64,000 nt of DNA from Haemonchus contortus (taxonomy: Eukaryota > Nematoda > Chromadorea > Rhabditida > Trichostrongylidae): NCBI GenBank assembly GCA_000469685.2, contig LS997566.1:836001-900000 (forward strand). The letters are read 5' to 3'. Shown here piece by piece: positions 1 to 12,000 of the stretch (position 1 is the first letter of the stretch; every line of letters begins with the position of its first letter). The position numbers and the translations under genes are program-made. Under the pieces are notes generated by a model that ran no database searches, was not told where the DNA came from, and saw only the letters and a list, made by a program, of their open reading frames with translations.

Positions 1-1271
1 TTTGAGAGTTTGTCGGATACGCAGGCTACACTCTTGTACTAAAACTTGTGAACAGTGACGGTATAACGAGCTGAGCAATCAGCCCGTCCTAAGGGCCAGT
101 GCTATGCTGTTTATTCTCTTGTTTTCTCTATTATCTACAGCATTTCCTGCCCCACAGAACGATATGCTCAAAGCTATATCAACTAGAAGGCCTTAGAGTG
201 TGTAGAAGGTCTATTTCTGTCCATTCTTGTTGAATTTTTATTCATAAAGCGTGCTCCCTTTTTAAGCTCTGAAATGGGATGACCACTGAGTAGGATGGAA
301 TGTTAATATGCTTACTCTTCCTCACTGGCTTGTCAACTGTCCACTTCACGTATGGCTCAAGGAATGTTCCCCCCATTCATTGAAGCCAGTACTCCATTTA
401 CCCTTCTCACGAAAAACGTCCAAATATGGGATCAAGGTCGACGATAGTGATGTGGATTCCCAAAAAAGGAGCAGCTGCTACAAAGAAATAGAAGGATCGG
501 CTGATTCGAGCAGATTCACTAATTTAACCTTTCTTCTGCTTTTGTTTCTCTTTCTGAATGTTTTCTATGCTCTCTGCAACATAGTGAAACTCCAGCGTGG
601 CATCCAGCAATTGACTTGAGTGTAGAGCTCTTTCTTTGGAAACTTGGCGGAACTTCTCTCATGACACTTTGCTCATGTTTCAACTTCCAATTATGGGATA
701 TATTTCCTCACAATTATGTGCAAACTCTATTTTCGAAGGGTACAAAGAGCACACTCTGCGGTTTATCTCGTTAGATTTTTTATGGGTTTTTTTTGGCTCC
801 GTTAAAGTAATCAACGAAGTAAATAAGCATATAAAAGCTGTTCGTCCGCTTGCTTTACCAATGCGTCTGGAATTTGTGTGCTTGAAGGTTGCATGTACCA
901 GATTGCGTGACCTTTACTAAAGACAATACGCTGCACTTCATGTCCCCATATGTCTTTGTCTTGCATTGTCTCTCTGTGTGGGCGATTCCTTCCTAGCCTT
1001 CACCCACTCTTCAGGTTAGAGTTTAGTACGAGCCTGCTGTTGAACGGTTCACCTCCATATGGATTTTGTCCCACAATTTTCTTATCGCTGCTTTGAGTTA
1101 TAGATGTCTGTGGCTTTCCATACGATAGAACCGTTTTTCTTCTGAATGCTATCACCTCGTTCACTGTTATCAGTCAGCCCATTTCATTCATCGGTCCAAC
1201 CACAAAACCCTTTGCTGGTTTTTACGATTCTATTCGTCTGCCTTATTGTTAGCAGCCTGATTTGAATTACA
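1..1271. other. no confident gene
   Basis: I see no supported gene here. An open frame on + at 308-619 ends in a hydrophobic stretch of about 20 residues (around residues 73-92), which could be part of a membrane-protein exon, but it has no convincing splice sites and is not called. Confidence 0.4.
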
Positions 1272-1602
1272 TTAATGCCGCATAGTACTTTTTGTTTCAG
1301 TGAAAGCCTTCAGTGGTATCTTTTTCTGTGCAAAAGCTATGGAAAAAATTGGTGTCTAGCTTTGACAGAAGCGCGTTGCAGCCTCTAGTGCTGATCAGTT
1401 TTTTCACAGAAATCCGCCAGTCACGCGTATTCCCTCTTGACGTGGAGGCGCGTGGAATTCGTTCCAACTGTGCAATGGTTCTACAAGCCATTGCTTCTAT
1501 CCTTACAAGTAGCAGCGTCACCAGTGAATGACTTCTGGAGTTGGAAAGATGGTTTGATTTGATTGGGATTTGATCCATGACCTGTCCTGATAAGTCCGAC
1601 AT
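1272..1602 (-). CDS. possible two-exon small gene, function unknown
   Basis: On the minus strand an ATG at 1602 opens 32 codons (starts MSDLSGQVMDQIP) that end exactly at a GTAAGG donor (exon 1507-1602). After a 181-base intron with the acceptor TTTTGCACAG comes an 18-codon exon in matching phase 0 (1272-1325), ending KAFTETKSTMRH and a stop. The product would be 49 residues with no recognisable domain, signal peptide or membrane segment. Two-exon chains like this can arise by chance, no AATAAA follows the stop, and the intron itself is open in the same frame. Treat it as tentative. Confidence 0.22.
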
Positions 1603-2746
1603 TCGGTTTCTGGTCCCGATGGTTGACTTTGAACTTCAACAATCGCCTTATCTTCTTTTAATCGATGCCAAGAAATCAATCTAAATTCGCTTATGAATCA
1701 CAAAGTCAGTACTATGCTGGAACGACCGACCCGCTCCCGTATAGACGGGTTACTCTCGAATAAGAAAAAGATTAGTAAGACACTGTAAATGAACTGTGAT
1801 TAATGTGGAATGTATGAAGGCGCAATGAACATATCATTGCGCGTGCCTGTATGCATATCGATGTGGAGTTTTTTGTGCACAACATTCTGCAGAACTGCGT
1901 CGTTCACAGAACATTCAACTACGCAATAAAGTCACCGTCATCGCAATGCTGACTTAGGCTGTAAACAGGCAATCCTCTCTTGGTCTTCCTTATTGCCTAT
2001 GAACGGATCGAGTTGGTTGGATTCAGGCTTTGCTACACAATGAGCGTTGTCGTATGGAATTCCGCATTTTTGTCATCGGTCGATCGCACTTTATTCTACT
2101 TAGATCTGCGAGGTAGAGGGCTGAGGACTGTCTGGTCCTACGCGTACCTCTGCCATTGTTCTGGAAACTTGTTTCCTACGATTTATCAATCTGATCTCCG
2201 ATTCTTAACCTTTGAAGTTTGTCCTCTAAAATATTCCCTAGACCTTCTACTTTTTCTTTGATCATCGGTTTGCTGTGGCCTGGGGGTCTTAAGATCACCG
2301 AGACGGAAACAAATAACATTGAAGGCTCGTAGGTATCTGAATTCGACATCGTACTGATGGATGGTGTCAAGCATGACGATGAGCGGAGTTCTTTCTATTG
2401 GCATCCTCTTTCATACCCCCCTCCCCCTCCCTCCCAATCCTTACTCTCTCGCTTCCATTTTCCAGTAGCATTCAACAATCGAGATGGCCACGAGGATTGG
2501 GATTGATAGAAAAGGTCATATATAAGTTCTATTCAGATCGTATTCTATGTTTTACCCAGTCTTCATCTCTGAGAATTCGTTATCACGTTCTTTACCGGGG
2601 CAGGCTCAAGCTTCCATTTAAATCCACGTTCTACTCGACTGCTGAACTCACAGTCGCTATTAACACCCAATAAGGAAGCCTTCGATATGTTATGGTATAA
2701 TTAAGGTGCAGGAATTAAGTCGTTGGGCTGTCGACAACAAAACAGC
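1603..2746. other. no confident gene
   Basis: Only short overlapping open frames without paired splice sites are visible. A small hairpin with the arms ACCCG and CGGGT lies near 1729-1750. Confidence 0.4.
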
Positions 2747-2818
2747 TGCCCCATGCTGGAATCGAACCAGCGACCTTCTGTTTACAAGACAGACGCTCTG
2801 CCACTAAGCCAATGAGGC
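2747..2818 (-). tRNA. tRNA-Thr (anticodon TGT)
   Basis: The reverse complement folds into a complete 72-base tRNA cloverleaf. The acceptor arm GCCTCAT pairs with ATGGGGC over all seven positions, with one G-T pair, and the discriminator base is A. The A box reads TGGCTTAGTGG and the B box GGTTCGATTCC. The anticodon loop CTTGTAA, closed by CTGT/ACAG, presents TGT, so it decodes ACA threonine. There is no intron and no CCA is encoded, as usual for a eukaryotic nuclear gene. It is the only intact tRNA gene I find in the window, and all stems are intact, so it is probably functional. Confidence 0.95.
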
Positions 2819-4157
2819 ACGGGCAATGGTCTGTGGTGGGCACCATGATTGTGACCAGCTGGCACCAGTGTTGTTGAACTAAGCGTTGTCATCATAAACC
2901 CAATACTTTGAAAAAGTCTTCCATACCCAGTCCTCAGGATGAAGTTACATTTCGCGCAATGCTGCTTTCAATTCGAATGACGGACAGTTTCTAAAATCCC
3001 GCCTACGCTTACACCTTTTCTCCAACCAATCTGTTTACTTCGATAGCAATTTATTTGTTTTATGTAAAACGTGAGTAAGGGCATCGTTTTCATTAGTTGG
3101 AAAGTGATTATTAAAAATACACATACATATGTACTTCCCTCCTCCAAGTTACCTTGCTTATAATACCTATCTTCCCACTCTACCGACCGACCGTTATCGG
3201 AAGGTTCCGTAAAGACTGTCTAACTCGCTTCAGCTTCCGCTCAATCATGCGCTACTGTTTGAGAGGCCCTTTATTAGGCGAATCACGTGAACATGCTATG
3301 TAAATATCGCCCAGTCAAACGGAGGCCTTCGATGTTCATTTAGAGTTCAATCAGGCTTTTGTTGAAAACTGGATCGCTTCATGGAAGGCATTCGTCATCG
3401 CTGAACTGACTTTTATCATACTGCTAGTTTGCATAGTAGTTCAATCAACCTAACTTTCTGAGCGAGAAGCATCATTCAGGTCAGCCCAAAAGCTGTCACT
3501 CTTTCAGTGAAGTGATCAGTCGACAAATAGAAGGGTTGATTGTCTATAAAATATATCTTGGAATGTTATCGCTTCGCCGAAAAGGGGTCGCTAGCACTAA
3601 CAAAGAGATTGGTTTGGTTTCATTAGCTATTCCTCTACTGATTTCTTTGTCATCATCCTTTCGAACCTAACTTTCTACTGTTCCTCTTCTTTTTTTCCTC
3701 ATGGAATCCTTGCTGTTTTTCCCTGCCATTCTGCCAACACATTCCTCCCGAGACATTGACTATTGTGTAAAACATGGCCTTTGTGAAGCATTTGACAACG
3801 CGTTTCGAACAGGATGCGCTATCATTGTCTCCCTATCATCACCGACTATGCTACTCCTACAAAAAGGACTCTTCTCTAGGCGCTTCTCTGTCTTGTCTTT
3901 CTGTATGACTGCTTTTTTTTCGAAACTTTGTGAAATGTGAGAATCACAACTTTGCCCTGTTGTTTTACGGTATTCGTTAAACATTGTGGTCCTCGAGTCA
4001 TCGATTGCTACCATAAATCATTGGGTAAGGCACATTTCATGTATTTGTTGATCAACTCTGAGAACTTTGTATTGTATCCGATTTCAATCAGGAGATAGGT
4101 TTTACAAGTTACTTGGACGGTTTTAGGTGCAATTGTAGTCTTTTGAGGGAAGACGGC
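2819..4157. other. no confident gene
   Basis: No exon chain is visible. Open frames on both strands at 3701-4014 overlap each other and lack splice signals. Confidence 0.4.
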
Positions 4158-4215
4158 CAGTAGGAACGGTTTTGTATAATCGATCCTCCGCATGATTCTC
4201 AGAGTGCAACTAGTC
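4158..4215 (+). mobile_element. truncated CAGTAGGAACGG-family inverted-repeat element
   Basis: This stretch begins CAGTAGGAACGGTTTTGT and continues with ATCGATCC, matching the left end of the complete copy at 41077-41298 and the right end (reverse strand) of the copy at 47121-47355. The similarity fades after about 60 bases and no right terminus follows, so this is a remnant. Confidence 0.6.
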
Positions 4216-4984
4216 GCATTCATTAAGGGGCAATGGTATACTTTGTGAGCAAGTTTGTTGATAGTTAGCTAGCGACTATAACCTGATAAATGAATGATTT
4301 TCAGAAGAGCCCAAAGCTGTTAATTTTTGGAAATTCGCGGTCCCTTCAAAAAGCTATCTACTTTTGGAGCATTTATTAGTTCTGTTTTCTTCCAAGACAA
4401 TCTCAAAACTTGACTCGACCCCTCTTCAAACAATTCTTTCTTCCCCTTCTTTTGGTTTTCCCCCGAGCTCGAAGGGAATACAGATGTGAAATCGATGCCT
4501 ATGTGATTCCAGGTTAGTCAGTTGGAATGCTACCATTGAGCTGCTTACAGTGTAATCTGGAAACTTTTTTTTCCTGCATGTCCAGTCATTATGTCATCAC
4601 ATATCAGACTGATTTACGGGATTGATTGTTCTTCTAACTCTTTCGCCAAACTTTCTTGCATGCATGATGCCCCTTAGCCTACAAAAAGAGACACAAAGCT
4701 CACGAAGGGCGTTTGTGGGTCGAGCTGAACACTTACAACTCGTACCTTCAGCAATAACTTGAGCCGTTGTTCTCGTATCTGATTTCACTCATATCTGATT
4801 TCAGTGCCTGTGAATCTTTCTCCCTATGATTCTTTTCAGTCAAAATAGATTTTTTGCTTGGACTGGGAAGTCGGTTGGGCCATCTTGCCTCGTGCTATCA
4901 CTACCATCAGATCTGCGTGTAACTATATGGCTCTTTTTCCTTGAATAAGAGTTGATGGCTGCAGCGCTTATGTGTTATTCCAAA

Positions 4985-5215
4985 AGCGCTCATTTGAACG
5001 TCGTGTCCCGGATCGATTTCCACCCATGCCAAGCAAACCTTCTATCCATCCGGGTCGATTAATTTGAACCGCACTAGTCCGGGAGTGTTTTGTACATCGG
5101 ATAGCCACCACAAGTCGTTGTATAGACCACATACGAGTTCAAGACGCCACAACAATTTTTATTTAAAGCCGAATGCGAGACCGCACCCCAAAAGCGGGAT
5201 TGACTAACGTCAATG
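4985..5215 (+). repeat. tRNA-derived SINE, diverged copy
   Basis: This is a member of the dispersed SINE family best preserved at 35175-35490. Recognisable landmarks are the B-box region followed by CCCGGATCGATTTCCACCC, the block GTACATCGGATAGCCACCAC, the block ACCACATACGAGTTCAAGACGCC, and the 3' landmark GCGGGATTGACTAACG. The A-box head is poorly preserved. The intervening 4216-4984 holds no supported gene. Confidence 0.65.
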
Positions 5216-6239
5216 ACTCAAGCTTTACAGAAGAATTTTCTATACGATTCTGAATGGAGTCCAGTGCGTAAAGGAAGCTGAAGTTGATTCCTGTATTTTT
5301 CCTCTTAACTTTGTTTTGAGTGGGTTTCTATCGGAATCGGACAACTCTTATCAGAACGCCAACGCTTCGCAACTGCCTCGAAAAGGGGTAGTAGTTATTT
5401 TTGAGAATGCTGGAAACTTAGGGTGATGGTCGGTAAGAGTAATTGGTCTGGGAGTCATTTAGCTCTTTGTAACTTCCTTCGTTTTCGAGGCTTTTGATTT
5501 TTGACATCTCTGAGGGCTAATTCGTTTACGACAGTTCAGTAGAAAATTTGCCGGCATTTGCAGAAGGTAAAAATGTCTGCCTTTGATTATGTAAGCTCAT
5601 TGCCTGATGATAATAGAATAGCTGTTTGTCGTCTCGGAGAGTCAGTTTAACATTTGCTTCTTTGTATTCTCATCAAATGAATGCCGCTAAAAAAAGCTTT
5701 GCATTTTGTATGCATCGTCCCCAATATACACACTGGAAACTGTCCTTGATCCCTTGATGCACGTTGCTTCAATCGAATTAGAAAATCGAATACTGCTGAC
5801 TGGTTAATGAGGAATGTCTAGGGCAATGTTCAAAATGAATCGCTACACAATTCCATTCGATGTATTCCTTTTTCATCGGTCTAGCCATCTCTTATTGAAT
5901 GACGAATCAATCAGCTGATTAGGTCCATTTCCAATATATCTCGTGCCATGTTTGTTTTTCCATCGGACAATTTCATGGAAATAGGTTTTGGTGTTTTCGC
6001 TTAACACACAGCGTCACCTCTCTAAAAAAGTTTTTCTTTCTAAAATTGTGACAAGATGTGTACGTGCATTTTGAACATTCCTTCGTTGATTATTTTCCTT
6101 GAAATTTGAATTTTCTGCTGATATGTAGATACTTTCCCCGAGGTTAGTCAAACCTCGTCTAAACGGATTCAGTTAGTCATAAATAAGTTCTTCGTGGAGG
6201 ATAGTTCCATGTAATACTTGTTCCTGGTGGCGTAAACAG

Positions 6240-6482
6240 TGCAGCGGGGCAATAGCGATAAGTGGCGCACTATCACAAAAACAAGGTCATAGGATTAAAT
6301 CCTGGATCGATATCCGTCTAGGCTAACCAGCCCGCACCTTTCCTGCAGGCCTGCCATGTTCGGGGTCGGCTGATCGGTAGCAGACTCGTTGAGAAGGTGA
6401 AAAGCACAGCCCACAGCATCGGTTCGTTATCGTACGTCGTTGTGTGGACCATATTCGCATTCAAAACGCCCTCAATTTCCAG
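6240..6482 (+). repeat. tRNA-derived SINE
   Basis: The head AGTGGCGCACTATCAC and the B-box region TTAAATCCTGGATCGATATC are followed by the family's middle blocks and GACCATATTCGCATTCAAAACGCC, all in the same order as the other copies. The 3' tail after the AACGCC block is missing or diverged. The preceding 5216-6239 and following 6483-7862 show no gene I can support; 7400-7500 has a vaguely tRNA-like A box. Confidence 0.7.
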
Positions 6483-7862
6483 CATGGGGGAGGAGCTTCA
6501 AGTAAAGGTACTGATCACCCCCAAGAGCACTGTACTTCTCAACTTCCACTTGTCTTTCACCTACTAATCATTGCGATGACATCTCGATTTACCCTGCTAA
6601 CATATGTACGTATGTTGAGTGGATATGCAACCAACAAATGCCAGAAGACGACCAAACCCGTCTTGCGCCTTTCCTCCAGATGTACAGTGGATCTCATGCC
6701 AGACCCGCCCGATACCCGTATCTGTTACTCTATGAAGAAGAAAACGAGCAGACGATGCTTTCTTTTCTCACTTGGCGATATTTGCAAGTGCTTTCCTACT
6801 TCTAGGTTAGTCTTTTTCAAGTCCTATGGATCACTGTCGTAGAAGTAGAGGCGGTGGTCATTTGAAGGACGGACACCAAGCTTTCGAACCATCCACTTAA
6901 AGTGGCGCATTTGTGAAAAAAAAGAAACATGACTCATTCCTCCTCTTCCAAGAGACTTTTGAAAGACAGTGTGGTCCACATGCTGTCTGGTTGCTTAAGA
7001 AGAATCTGCCGAACCACAAACACACTGTCTTTTGTTACCAACGTCGTTGGTGGTTTGAATTCCTTTTGGTATGGCACTAGTAGTCACTACATACTGCTGC
7101 GTTTATATTTGTCGAATGGCGGTCGCCTTCATGATGAAATAAATAGTACATATGTTCAGGGAACGAGGGGATCACATAAGACGATAGTTACATTTTTGCT
7201 CTTCTTGGGCCGTATATAATGACGCCGAAACCGTACGCATGGCTTTAGCTTACATTCCTGCTCACTACGCGCCATGCCAAGCCGAGACCTTCACGTTTTT
7301 TTTACCAGTTTTGTGCATGTGTGTGAACGATGAGTTACGGTAGAGCTCATCGATTAGAGCCTTTCCTTAGTCGGGGACAAACTCGTCCAGAAGCCCCTTC
7401 CCGACGAATTCATCAAATGGCGAGATGGCCGAGGGTAGAGTAAAGAACAGTTGTCTACGGCCCAGCCGTGGTCCCGAACGGTTGCTGGTTGATTGTACAG
7501 TCAGCTATAGGGGGTGACCACTTTTTCAGCTTGGCCCTCCCTTCTGCCATGCGTTCGATTATTCATATTCTTCAGTTTCCATGGTGTCATCGAATCGAGG
7601 CTAAGTTGAGGCACGAAGTCGAACTGACTACTTGTGGAAGTAGCCTTTCAGATGTCGATTCAACTACACAGATATCTTGCCGTTTAAAAAAATGAGGTAA
7701 CTTCAACGACAAGTATAACCAGGTTGCAATATTGCAGGTAGCCAGTCAGTCCCCTTTAGGAAATACAAACAGCATGGAATTCCTGAACCTTATCGAATTC
7801 GTATCAGTATCTTCAACGAACATCAATCGTAGCGATAGTGCGCGAACGAGTTCCTTTTCCAG

Positions 7863-8110
7863 ACGAGAATTTACGTCAGGCTTCGCTCAGGCCCACGTCC
7901 GACGTGTGGGCACGTCCCACCCTTCCCGTGGTTGATGCGAAACAGCTAACAGCTAGTGGTGCGCACATCGCTTACAGGCGCCCCTCAAGCTGTTATGCTT
8001 ATGATCCTGTCAGTTATCGACTTACTTCAGAGTTCAGGGAAAGATTTTTCGTTCTTAGGTTGACCCAAAATAATTTTTTGGACTATGATTTCATATCAAC
8101 ACTCTTCTGG
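7863..8110 (+). CDS. possible internal exon, function unknown
   Basis: An acceptor TTTTCCAG precedes an 82-codon open frame (residues ENLRQASLRPTSDVWARP near its start), which stays open to a GTATGA donor at 8111. The composition looks protein-like, but the neighbouring segment is open in several frames and I could not find partner exons with matching phase. The product is not recognised. It could equally be a chance open frame. Confidence 0.25.
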
Positions 8111-8556
8111 GTATGACTGGCAATTTCTTTACTGAACACCTGAGTAGACTGATCGCGCCTGGTAATCGCTTCACAGAACCATCGCTATTGTTTGCTGATC
8201 TCTCTTCAGTGTGGTCATAATCACCTGACTTAATGACGGCTTCCGATTTTCTCCTTTTCGAAGGGCATGTCGGAGGAAGCTCCACGGCATTACCAGAATA
8301 TGTTTGATCTCAATGTTCGAGATTCTGGGGTTGCTGGAGTTTCAATGCCTAAATAATGGAAAAAACATTTATTTGTCCTTCGTTTTTCTTCTTTTTTTTC
8401 GTTTTTTGGGAGGATATTATGAACATAACTTCAACTCATCATTCCCCATATGGGAATCTAATCGCTATCGTGACATGTCTTCATTTCCAATGTGGTCAGA
8501 CTCTCTCTCGTCTCATTATAATCTATCACTCGCAGTTACCTCTCATTAGCTGGCAG

Positions 8557-8793
8557 ATTTCTGCTATACGGATGTTGAAGGAAGCTCGAATAGATCTGAT
8601 GTTCCATTACTATCGAGTATTTCGATGGGTACAAAGAGTTTTCGTTGTGACCGAATTGTTTGATGTCTCAGAGAAAAGTTTCATCCCAAAGCTCGAAATT
8701 ATTCGAACAATCCGAGAAATGACCGAACATTGTTCCTTACAAGATAGCCAGCTATCTTTGATTAGCATCATTCCTATCCAACAAATTGATTGA
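8557..8793 (+). CDS. possible terminal exon, function unknown
   Basis: After an acceptor-like GCTGGCAG comes a 78-codon frame rich in GAA and CGA codons and ending in TGA. It contains ARIDLMFHYYRVFRWVQRVF and a charged segment ending IREMTEHCSLQDSQ. No AATAAA follows, and a SINE begins about 20 bases downstream. No domain is recognised. Upstream exons were not found. Confidence 0.22.
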   Translation: MSAIRMLKEARIDLMFHYYRVFRWVQRVFVVTELFDVSEKSFIPKLEIIRTIREMTEHCSLQDSQLSLISIIPIQQID

Positions 8794-8814
8794 AATATCT
8801 AGCTACATAAAGAT

Positions 8815-9095
8815 TGAAGGGATGATTTTTTTTGCATTAACCAATCGCGTATTGGGATGCCCCCCGCTTTCGATTTTCATGCTGGATCGAGTGGCTTCTG
8901 AGTGCGTGTATGGTTTATAAAACCACGTGCGATGATCAACCGATGTACAAGTCAGTGCTTTTACCTTGCCAGACGAGTCTGCTTGCAAAAAATCGAACAA
9001 AAGAACTGAAGGGCTTGGTTGGCTTGGGCGGATATCGATCCAGGATCCGATATCCGAGCCATGCGTGTGTAGTGCACCATTTGCTAATACGCTCG
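8815..9095 (-). repeat. tRNA-derived SINE, near full length
   Basis: Read on the minus strand this copy has the B-box region, GATATCCGCCCAAGCCAACC, the CACTGACTTGTACATCGG block, a diverged middle, and the terminal landmark GGTTAATGC that ends the family (consensus GATTGATTAACGCC). It resembles the copy at 35175-35490 along its length with many substitutions, so it is old. Confidence 0.75.
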
Positions 9096-12000
9096 AGTTA
9101 CTCTTGGAAAAATAGGTTGAGGTTGGTCTGAATATTTCTTTGTTTCGCAGGTCTCCAGTCGTGGTCAGAAATTTCCCAAGACCATTACATGAGCTGGCTC
9201 AAAGATAATTCCTCGAATAAAACATAAATGAGTAGGGGATACTAGGAATTAGAACTATATTTATTCGAATTTTGATGTTGTAATTCATTATTGTTCGAAT
9301 AAGACGTGCTTGTTTAACAACAATTTCAATCCTACTGTCTTTCGCATGAGATTATTTTTACATATATTAACTGAATTGGAAATATCATCAAATACAACAA
9401 ATGTTTTTATTATAATCGACGTTCAGCCAATTACAATTTTGGGCCTAATTGATAGGAAGTTATGGGAGAAGCAATTATGTACACTCAATGTTCCTTCCTA
9501 CAATCGAATTCAATTACTTTCCTGCAGCAGCAGTTGGTGATTTCTCCATTAATTCCATTCTGTTGTTGTTTTGATGTTGACTTTGCCTCGTCAAGCTTAC
9601 CGTCTGACTGCGAACAGCAAATTCTGGATTGCCTTTTAGAAGCAAAAGGATTCTATACCATATGCTTACTTCTAATGTCGCCCGATTTCTATTTGGTGTA
9701 ATTCTGTGTGGACAGTTACCGTAACTCCTTTCATGTGCTGTATTATCTGACCTTTGATGGCTTATAAGGCTGTCGAACAGGAAGGAAACCCTCGTGCCTA
9801 GATATAGGCTGTCATTCAATACACGCATCAAGACGGTGTGGACGATTTCGCTACATACGAATTCAATGTGCGATGAGGAACTTCATTCCGGGTGGAAGGG
9901 AATTGCAGTGGTCCGAGTAAGAAACAAGAATTCTGATCGCAGAAGCTTCTTCCATTTCCTGCTACCTTTCTAGTCAATCTTTCGCCCAAAGAAATGATCC
10001 GTGGAGTGGCTGTTCGAAATGAAATGTACTGTAGCTGGCTACGGAATCCAAAGCTTTCCATGATTGGGATAGGAGTCCGAGAAGCATATTTTGTCATCTC
10101 ACGTGTCACTTTATCTTTATTCACATTAACATGAATCAGTGCTGTGGCAAGTAGCCCGCTATCATATGTACAGCATCGCCCAGAAGTCAAACCCAGGAAG
10201 ATATTTACCCAGACCAATCCAGCGTTCCATCTTTACAAGTTCGATTCACACTCGTCTTTCCAGCTCTTTTTTGACCCAACACAGTGAATTGTTCATTGGC
10301 TGGCTACCGCATGCCATTATACAGTCCACTCTTACATTCGAAATGCCACTCTTATCCCTTTACCATAGAGTTGGGCCTGAAAAATTCACCAATTAGATAA
10401 GTCATGGTTCCCATATCAGCCTGTTTATAGAAGGACCAGTAAGACTGGAATTCGAGCTGTTCTCATCCTTATTCATCTCATTCCCCTCCTTGTCTTATTT
10501 CCCACGTGGGTACTGTTTTTAGGGTTGGTAGTGAATTAGATGTTTTTTTTTCAAAAACTACATCAGTGTGATCCCAGCCTGGAATGCCTGGCTTCCCCTC
10601 TACATCGTTGTTCGAGAAACTAGACAGAACTCGTTCGGTGGCTTCCGCGGCACTGATGGTCAAGTGATATCATTGAGATAAACTATCACTCTTTAGCAGT
10701 TTCTTTGTCGCTGCTTTCATGATGCTAAAAAAAATTCGTCATCCCAATCTAATTCGGCTTCTTAGAAGAAATTATCTGTGAAGACTTTTCGGGTGCGCTG
10801 TAGCAGGGCACTCTTTGAATTCGAAGCGTTTCAGAGTTGAAATGCTTTTGATAGTTTACGAATTCCGAGTATTTCAATAGATCATAAAATTCCACTGTGA
10901 CTACAAACGTGAGAATCACGACCAACTATCCGCAGTTTTTTTTATATAGAGACAACGATCGATTATTATTTCGTTTATTATTGATTTTACAGATGGTATC
11001 ATAGTGGAAAAGACATATAGAGCAATAAGCATACCACCGATCTGCCCCTGTTTGCCGCATAGAGGGTGCTACTAACTGACCTAATGTCCCCCTGGTTAAT
11101 AACCCTTATGATTCTGGGTGAAGGTTGCCTTCCTGGCGTTTATGGAATAAGTTTATGGAATGAATCCTTCAAAGCAAAATTTCTGATGCAGCTCTGTAGC
11201 TTTGGTGTAGATTGGCCAGAAATGTTCTGGAAGACCAGCAATTTATGTTGGAACTCTGCTCCAATGAAAGGCCTTAATGTTCGGGTTTCAGAGGGTTATC
11301 AGATGAAAAAACCATTTGTAAAGCCGAATGACAAAGTTCACTCAAATTGAATCCAGTTAAAATGAGGGTTACTTGTAAATATAAGTGATGTCATTGTTAC
11401 ACCAGAGGCTACTAGTCGGTCGGTGGGCGTGCTTGCAGAGCTGGTATCGAGAACGAGTTGCGTTCCGGTCCAGTGCCGATTTTTGCACTTACATGATAGT
11501 GACGGCGTCGCCGACTACGATGACGGCCTGCCTGGTTGCTAACTGTCCAGAAAACTGCTACCAATTCGAACTTTGCATGTATAGCTAAACTTTCTAAATC
11601 AATTTATCCTGGAAGTCAGCTATTTCGAAGCCTCAAAACAACCGAGGGGCTTGAAATACAATATTTTCCTGCACAAGAGGGATGGGACGCTCTGAGGGGA
11701 GAGTGGCAAGCTCTTCTCCCCCTTAAGTCTGTTTTGTCATCGAAACTATCCCGCATCCCGTCATTCATCACTCCCGGGCACGATCTTCAAACCCGTTGTT
11801 TGGCGATTTGGCCAGCGTTCAATGTGGCGGCGCTACTCTTCCTTTCTTGGTTCACTATCACCATTATAAATTCTTGTGTGTTGTTATCCAGAACGTATGG
11901 CATTCTCACTTTTTTCGCAGCATTCCGAAGCTCTAAATGCGAACGTGGTCTAAGCCGCTCAATCTCGACTCCTGCCACTTCCTCTTACTATCTTATTTGT

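Noticed and set aside
7415..7500. tRNA-like A and B boxes
   Set aside because: GATGGCCGAGGG and GGTTGATTG are the only similarities; no cloverleaf forms.
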